DNA of 14,686 bases. It comes from Ectocarpus siliculosus (taxonomy: Eukaryota; Sar; Phaeophyceae; Ectocarpales; Ectocarpaceae). Shown here one piece after another: positions 10,801-14,686 of this stretch (positions within the stretch are counted from its first letter, which is position 1; each line of letters opens with the position of its first letter). The stretch covers positions 4,800,868 to 4,815,553 of the forward strand of contig FN649736.1 in assembly GCA_000310025.1 (NCBI GenBank). Direction: 5' to 3'. Under the pieces are notes generated by a model. That model saw nothing but the letters and a program-made list of their open reading frames with translations, had not been told where the DNA came from and did no database searches. The position numbers and the translations under genes were made by a program.

Positions 10801-11476
10801 TAGCTCTGCGTTCAAAGTCTTGTAGTGGTGGCATTGAAAACGAGAGGAGCGTGATACTGCAAGCGAGATACCACACCGCCCCTGCGACCCGTTTTATTCC
10901 TTTCTTCGGTGAGTGGATTTGTTTCATTTTGCACCTCGGCCTTGCTCCCAAGTTATGGTACGCTCTTCCTTTGGGTCGGAGGCATGCTCAGGTGTTCATT
11001 CCATCTGGAAAGAATGCCGCGGCCAGCTGTACTATGTATGTATTTTCCCTTCCAATTACCGACAAGCGCTCTGTGTGAGCGTTTACAATACGCTGGTCCG
11101 TGGCCCCGCTGTCTTTTCGTTTCTTCCGAATCTGCGAGCAAAAAAAACACGAGTAACATCTTATCCGCGTGCGTTCGTTTCGAGTCGGCGGGAACGCGGA
11201 AGCGCGTTGCGACAAGACGATCTACTTTTCCGAAAGAGAGCTTCTCTCACGCAGTTAATCGAAATCCCAGCAACGTCGTCAATTGCACTGCTGTGCACAA
11301 GCAGTGCACAGCTTTCAGACTGCTGTTACAATTCTCCCGCAATTCGCTCTCAGGTAATTGGTGATCGGGAGGTGACTTTACTCCACATCGCAGGCACATC
11401 ATTGGCGGGGTGTTTTCGGGATTGAAACTACATGTAGCCGTGTCGCTAAATCAACTTCGTGCAGGTTCCTTGAGCG
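7871..11476. other. Intergenic stretch without a supported gene
   Basis: About 3.6 kb between the stop of the first gene and the start of the LRR gene. Open frames are short (at most about 150 codons), overlap on both strands and show no recognisable domains. It probably holds the 3' region of the first gene and the promoter and leader of the LRR gene. No tRNA or other RNA gene was recognised. Confidence 0.5.
9074..9129. repeat. Two-copy tandem repeat of about 28 bases
   Basis: GCCATATGCAAGAAAAGGGT at 9074 is repeated with small changes at 9103 (GCCATATGCAGAAAAAGGGT). It lies inside the intergenic stretch, with no recognised role. Confidence 0.85.
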
Positions 11477-11651
11477 ATGGCTTCCACGGACCGTGAAGCA
11501 CTGATTGCTTTGTTTCGTTCGACCGGCGGGGCTGGATGGCGGCGAAGAGACAAATGGGACACAGATGCTGTCCTAGCGACATGGTATGGAGTCGAAGTCG
11601 ATGCCCAAGGCCGCGTGGTCAGGCTGGACCTGGACTTGAACAAACTCCAAG
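11477..11651 (+). CDS. LRR gene exon 1: N-cap
   Basis: 58 codons plus one base; donor gttagt, phase 1. It contains DREALIALFRSTGG, GWRRRDKWDTD, TWYGVEVDAQGRVV and LDLDLNKLQ, the usual order of an LRR N-cap running into the first repeat. The ATG context gagcgATGG is good. A CAG|G at 11462-11465 just upstream could be a 5'-leader splice acceptor. Confidence 0.85.
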
Positions 11652-14600
11652 GTTAGTTCTTCGGCATTTTTTCTGATTGCCCGTGCTGTCCTCTACAAGA
11701 CAACTGTGCTTGACTATCCTTTCGAGTTCGTGGAGTAAGATGCTTGGCGTTGACGGGGTACATGTTCCAGAAGCAGCAGTACCTTCGGTGATGCATATAA
11801 ACGTCGTCTCTCTCTCACACACCTTTAAGCCGGTTTTCGTTCAGCCGAAGCTCCTTCGTCTTGGATAGAGCTCCCAGCTACTTGGGTATTGGCCCTGCAC
11901 AAAGCAGCGCGGCGGGTAAAAAATACAAATACCGTGCGATGAAGCTTCTAGAACAACGGTCCTGCGTTGGCGTCCGTATGCATATGGGTATCTATAGAAG
12001 TCGAAAGGGATTCATGATACATTTCAAGGCTTCAACACTTGAGAAGGGCGGTACCAAATATTTCTGTGCCCAAAAAGTGATTCACCGCTAAGCTGGTTAC
12101 TCGAAAGGGAGAGCTTCTTCAGTGCCGCAAGTTCCCAGCTCCGGTGGAATGGGGCCTTCAAGTAGATGAGCACATGTGAAATGTGCGGGGAGATTAAAAG
12201 TTAAATACCCAACTTCTAGAAACACCTACCCACCTACGCGTAGCAAAAGATATCCCGCGAGTTCCGCAATTGTGAAAATTCGTACTCGCCTACGCATCGG
12301 CGGGATTCATCCTGGACACTGGAACAAAATTACGTACCAGTTAGCTCGTTCCCCCCAAGGCTGAGGTACTCCAGTACGGCGAGCCGTCCAAGCTCCACAG
12401 GGATGGGACCTGCAATCGAAGGAGAAAAAGCGACAACACAGTACCCATAATGTAGCGGGAAGAACCAAAGCTAAATGCCCCGGCTTCTAGAAACACCTAC
12501 TCTAACGCAACTCGTAGCAAACGATGTCCTGCGAGTTCCGAAATTGCGGAATTTCGTACTCACCCACGCGTACGCGTCGACGAAACTCCAGAACTAGCGG
12601 GATAACTATTATGACGCCAAGTACATACGCGGCATTCATGCTCAACTTCAGCCTCACCGGATAGCTGGTTGTTCCACAGTCGGAGCTGCACCAGCGCTGT
12701 TAGCTTGCCCAGCTCCGGCGGGATAGGCCCTGTAAGCAGACAAGCAAACTATATACATTGATCCTCAATATTTTATGTTCGATCTCCGTAGATCCATGGA
12801 CGCGTACGTAATTGGCGTCACAAAAGTTACCCCGCTAGTTCTGAAGTTTCGTGGACGCGTACGCGTTGGCAGGACCGTTTTTCTAGACGCCGTGGGATTT
12901 ATTTTATTTTCTCCCGCCAACTTCTCACTTTCCCTTCGTCTGGCAGGCAACATCCCGCCAGAGCTAGGAGATCTCCGACAGCTGCAGACGCTATATCTCA
13001 ACGGCAACCGCCTGACAGGTACCTATTTTATATTGATGGTCGGCTTGGTTTTTTTCTAGCATTGGTCCATGGATGAATCTCGCCGATGCGTAGGCGAGTA
13101 CGAAATTTCACAATTGCACGTAGCAAAAGATGTCCCGCTGATGATTTGTACTCTCTCTTCCGATTGCAGGTTCCATCCCGCCGGAGCTCGGAAACCTCAC
13201 AGAGCTCAAGCAACTGTGGCTCCAGAGCAACGAGCTCACAGGTGAGGTTTTTTCATTTGTGGCAGAAACTTCAATTTATTCTCATGATTCCATGGATGAG
13301 TCCCGCCCATGCGTGGGTGAGTACGAAATTTCGCAATTTCGGAACTCGCGGGACATCATTTGCTACGAGTTGCGTTATTGAGTAAGTGTTTCTAGAAGCC
13401 GGGGCATTTAGTTTGATTCTTCCCGCTACATTATGGGTACTGTGTTCTCGTTTTTTCTCCTTCGATTGCAGGTCCCATCCCTGTGGAGCTTGGACGGCTC
13501 GCCGTACTGGAGTACCTCAGCCTTGGGGGGAACCAGCTAACTGGTAAGTAATTTTGTTCCAGTTTCCAAGATGAATCCCGCCGATGCATCGGCGAGATTC
13601 ATCCATGGATTAATGCTAGAAAAAAACTAAACCGACCATCAAAATAAAATACGTACCTGTGAGGTGGTTGTTGCTGAGCCACAGCCACTGCAGCTGTCGG
13701 AGATCTCTTAGCTCTGGCGGGATGTTGCCTGCCAGAGGAACGGAAAATAAGAAGTTGGCGGGAGAAAACAAACTTAATCCCCCGGCGTCTAGAAAAATGG
13801 TCCTCCCAACGCGTAGGCGGGTACGAAATTTCATTCACAATTTCGGAACTCGCGGGACATCTTTTCCTACGCATTTTTTTTCTAGAACTGTCCTTAGTGA
13901 TATTTCTCCCTACTGCATTCTTGCGCAGGACCCATCCCCAAGGAGCTGGGAGCACTTAGTAGGCTGGAGAACCTTTGGCTCCACCGCAACAACCTCACAG
14001 GTGAGAGAATCGAACAAGAGTTGAAAGTTTTCTTGTTCACGAAATAAGAATCCTGCCGACGCACACACGGGATTCATCCCGCACGACTTCTCACCGGTCA
14101 GCTGGTTTTTCAAAAGGTAGAGAGACTTCAGTGCTGCGAGCTCTCCCAGCTCCGGGGGAATGGGCCCTGGAGCGAAGTGCAAGCAGGAATTGAGCGGGAA
14201 TTGAGAGGGGGAAAAAATAAAAATTACCCGGCTTCTAGAAAAGCAGTTACTCACACTAAATGGACGCCAACGCAGTTGGCGTCCACTCACTGGTCTAGAA
14301 GCCGGGGCATTATTTTTGTTTTGACCCGCAACCATCACTCCGTTTTCCTTCTTCCACTAACAGGTCCCATTCCGCCGGCGCTGGGAAAGCTCGCAGCACT
14401 TCAAAATCTGTACCTCTACGAGAACCAGCTAAGCGGTGAGACACTGTTTAGATTTGTTGAAAACAAATCCCATGAATTTTCAAGATGAATCCCGTGTATG
14501 CGTACGCGTCCACGAAACTTCAGAACTAGCGGGATAACTTTTATGACGCCAATTACGTACGCGTCCATGGATCTACGGAGATCGAACATAAAATAATGAG

Positions 14601-14686
14601 GATCAATCTAGTTTGCTTGTCTGCTTACAGGGCCTATCCCGCCGGAGCTGGGCAAGCTAACAGCGCTGGTGCAGCTCCAACTGTGG
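11477..14686 (+). CDS. LRR receptor-like gene with one LRR per exon, 5' part
   Basis: Plus-strand exons: 11477-11651, 12947-13018, 13170-13241, 13472-13543, 13929-14000, 14364-14435 and 14631 to the window edge. All join in phase 1, splitting the Gly that closes each repeat. The spliced product starts MASTDREALIALFRSTGG, an N-cap common in stramenopile LRR proteins, followed by LRRs of the form GxIPxELGxL then LxxLxLxxNxLT. The LRRs would form a solenoid that binds ligand or partner proteins. In Ectocarpus this exon design is known from LRR-ROCO GTPases, proposed immune receptors, but the ROC-COR or other C-terminal domain lies beyond this window, so the class is inferred. No signal peptide or membrane segment is visible in this part, which suits a cytoplasmic protein. 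Six LRR exons on the opposite strand lie in its introns. Confidence 0.8.
11823..11894 (-). pseudogene. Minus-strand LRR exon with in-frame stop
   Basis: Read on the minus strand, an acceptor (ttgtgcag) and a donor (gtgtgt) enclose exactly 72 bases. The frame gives GPIPK, then TAG where the family has GAG (Glu), then LGALSKTKELRLNENRLK. Only that codon breaks it. It most resembles the plus-strand exon at 13929-14000 in its first half. A TCTAGA-type block at 11946-11951 lies upstream of it, as for the other exons. Confidence 0.8.
12086..12155 (-). pseudogene. Minus-strand LRR exon with 2-base deletion
   Basis: Acceptor tgaag, donor gtgaat, but only 70 bases. PIPPELG is followed by a missing 2 bases, after which another frame gives LAALKKLSLSSNQLS. 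The frameshift makes it non-functional as an LRR exon. It resembles the minus-strand exon 14095-14166. Confidence 0.78.
12236..12295 (-). repeat. Recurring intron block (GAGTACGAAATTTC type)
   Basis: A block of about 57 bases that reads, in exon orientation, from GCGTAGGCGAGTACGAAATT to GGGACATCTTTTGCTACG. Other copies: 12513-12570 (minus), 13311-13367 (plus), 13811-13872 (plus), and 13088-13137, where the two halves point in opposite directions. It lies upstream of the LRR exon it accompanies. Confidence 0.85.
12338..12409 (-). other. Intact minus-strand LRR exon, inverted copy of 13472-13543
   Basis: Exactly 72 bases in phase 1, acceptor gattgcag and donor gtacgt. It differs from the plus-strand exon at 13472-13543 by one base, changing NQLT to NELT. 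The flanking intron is also shared: 12294-12577 is an inverted match of 13307-13587. It is antisense to the LRR gene, so it cannot be part of the plus-strand mRNA. Confidence 0.85.
12566..12620 (+). repeat. Left 55-base arm of inverted repeat around an LRR exon
   Basis: Matches the reverse complement of 12812-12866 at 50 of 55 bases. Both outer tips are the palindrome ACGCGTACGCGT. Together the arms enclose the minus-strand exon 12658-12729. Confidence 0.85.
12658..12729 (-). other. Intact minus-strand LRR exon inside an inverted-repeat bracket
   Basis: 72 bases, acceptor cttacag and donor gtgagg, phase 1. It encodes GPIPPELGKLTAL then VQLRLWNNQLS. Over the 56 bases visible it differs from the plus-strand exon at 14631 by one base (Arg here, Gln there), and the upstream intron is also shared in inverted form. 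The 55-base arms at 12566-12620 and 12812-12866 bracket it. Confidence 0.85.
12812..12866 (-). repeat. Right 55-base arm of inverted repeat around an LRR exon
   Basis: Partner of 12566-12620 (5 mismatches in 55). A third copy lies at 14500-14552, upstream of the plus-strand exon at 14631, in the same place relative to that exon. Confidence 0.85.
12947..13018 (+). CDS. LRR exon A
   Basis: 72 bases, acceptor tctggcag, donor gtacct, phase 1. It encodes GNIPPELGDLRQLQ then TLYLNGNRLT. Its inverted partner is at 13657-13728. Confidence 0.85.
13170..13241 (+). CDS. LRR exon B
   Basis: 72 bases, acceptor gattgcag, donor gtgagg, phase 1. It encodes GSIPPELGNLTELK then QLWLQSNELT. No inverted partner is seen in the window. 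Confidence 0.85.
13391..13409 (+). repeat. Recurring pre-exon block TCTAGAAGCCGGGGCATT
   Basis: Clear copies with respect to their exons: 13391-13409 and 14294-14311 on plus; 12474-12491 and 14226-14239 on minus. Weaker versions: 12882-12898 and 13881-13890 (plus), 13777-13792, 12204-12221 and 11944-11953 (minus). They generally precede the acceptor by roughly 45-80 bases, so they could hold a branch site or another splicing signal, or simply reflect common descent. Confidence 0.8.
13472..13543 (+). CDS. LRR exon C
   Basis: 72 bases, acceptor gattgcag, donor gtaagt, phase 1. It encodes GPIPVELGRLAVLE then YLSLGGNQLT. Its inverted partner is at 12338-12409. Confidence 0.87.
13570..13603. repeat. 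34-base near-perfect palindrome
   Basis: Two 17-base arms with no spacer and a single mismatch, centred on GATG|CATC. It is formed by two copies of the post-exon motif GATGAATCCCGCCGATGC meeting head to head, one belonging to exon C (plus) and one to the minus-strand exon 13657-13728. Confidence 0.92.
13657..13728 (-). other. Intact minus-strand LRR exon, diverged inverted copy of exon A
   Basis: 72 bases, acceptor tctggcag, donor gtacgt, phase 1. It encodes GNIPPELRDLRQLQ then WLWLSNNHLT. Intron flanks on both sides match those of exon A in inverted orientation. The first 41 bases differ by 1, the last 31 by 10. Confidence 0.85.
13929..14000 (+). CDS. LRR exon D
   Basis: 72 bases, acceptor ttgcgcag, donor gtgaga, phase 1. 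It encodes GPIPKELGALSRLE then NLWLHRNNLT. Confidence 0.87.
14095..14166 (-). other. Intact minus-strand LRR exon
   Basis: 72 bases, acceptor gctccag, donor gtgaga, phase 1. It encodes GPIPPELGELAALK then SLYLLKNQLT. It is related to the broken exon 12086-12155. Confidence 0.85.
14228..14305. repeat. Nested inverted repeat between oppositely oriented exons
   Basis: Outer 12-base perfect arms CCGGCTTCTAGA (14228-14239) and TCTAGAAGCCGG (14294-14305) enclose an inner hairpin TGGACGCCAAC - GCA - GTTGGCGTCCA (14261-14285, 11-base perfect arms). It marks the change from the minus-strand exon 14095-14166 to plus-strand exon E. Confidence 0.92.
14364..14435 (+). CDS. LRR exon E
   Basis: 72 bases, acceptor ctaacag, donor gtgaga, phase 1. 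It encodes GPIPPALGKLAALQ then NLYLYENQLS. Confidence 0.87.
14500..14552 (+). repeat. Third copy of the 55-base arm, upstream of exon F
   Basis: Same sequence as the arms at 12566-12620 and 12812-12866, including the CGTACGCGTC tip. It stands before exon F exactly as the right arm stands before its inverted partner. Confidence 0.85.
14631..14686 (+). CDS. LRR exon F, cut by the window edge
   Basis: Acceptor cttacag, phase 1, 56 of an expected 72 bases. It encodes GPIPPELGKLTAL then VQLQLW. Its inverted partner is at 12658-12729. The gene must continue beyond the window. Confidence 0.85.

Noticed and set aside
10416-11425. Overlapping open frames on both strands upstream of the LRR gene
   Set aside because: No domain, no consistent splice structure, and similar length on both strands; treated as non-coding.
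12765-13059. Open frames running through LRR exon A and its intron
   Set aside because: The exon is clearly bounded by splice sites at 12947 and 13018; the rest is intron read-through.
12236-14552. CRISPR-like array from regularly spaced repeats
   Set aside because: The repeats are intron blocks around eukaryotic LRR exons, in both orientations and with coding sequence between them.

Overview
The window looks like nuclear DNA from a brown alga, most likely Ectocarpus or a close relative. The reasons are many-exon genes with introns of about 260-1,300 bases, GT/AG splice sites, abundant microsatellites in introns, and above all a leucine-rich-repeat (LRR) gene in which every repeat is a separate 72-base exon in the same phase. 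That gene style is published for the Ectocarpus LRR-ROCO GTPase family, which has been proposed as a set of fast-shuffling immune receptors. The species call is inference, since no search was run.

Region 1 (about 1-7870) holds one plus-strand gene. I reconstruct nine exons (669-7870) whose splice phases all agree, giving a 907-residue protein. Its N-terminal two thirds match no family I know. Residues about 522-729 resemble the plant/stramenopile GT2-like (GT-A fold) glycosyltransferase pattern, without a clear DxD metal site. Introns carry TCTG, CT, TTG, TTGCTG and CAA microsatellites, and a dispersed repeat is present in two inverted copies (319-406 and 2621-2708).

Region 2 (7871-11476) is about 3.6 kb in which I find no convincing gene. 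It is AT-richer, with a short tandem duplication at 9074-9129.

Region 3 (11477 to the window end) is the 5' part of a plus-strand LRR receptor gene: a 58-residue N-cap exon and then six 72-base LRR exons (the sixth cut by the window edge), all phase 1. Six further LRR exons of the same build lie on the opposite strand among them. Four of these are intact, one has an in-frame stop and one lacks 2 bases. Three minus-strand exons are inverted partners of plus-strand exons, including their intron flanks.

The introns are built from a few recurring blocks. A motif close to GATGAATCCCGCCGATGC follows most exons, a TCTAGAAGCCGGGGCATT-like block precedes them, and a CG-rich arm with the palindromic tip ACGCGTACGCGT brackets one exon as a 55-base inverted repeat. 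All five changes of exon orientation fall at or near a short palindrome or a meeting of inverted blocks. This is the most interesting signal in the window: a modular, invertible set of receptor exons with candidate recombination sites.
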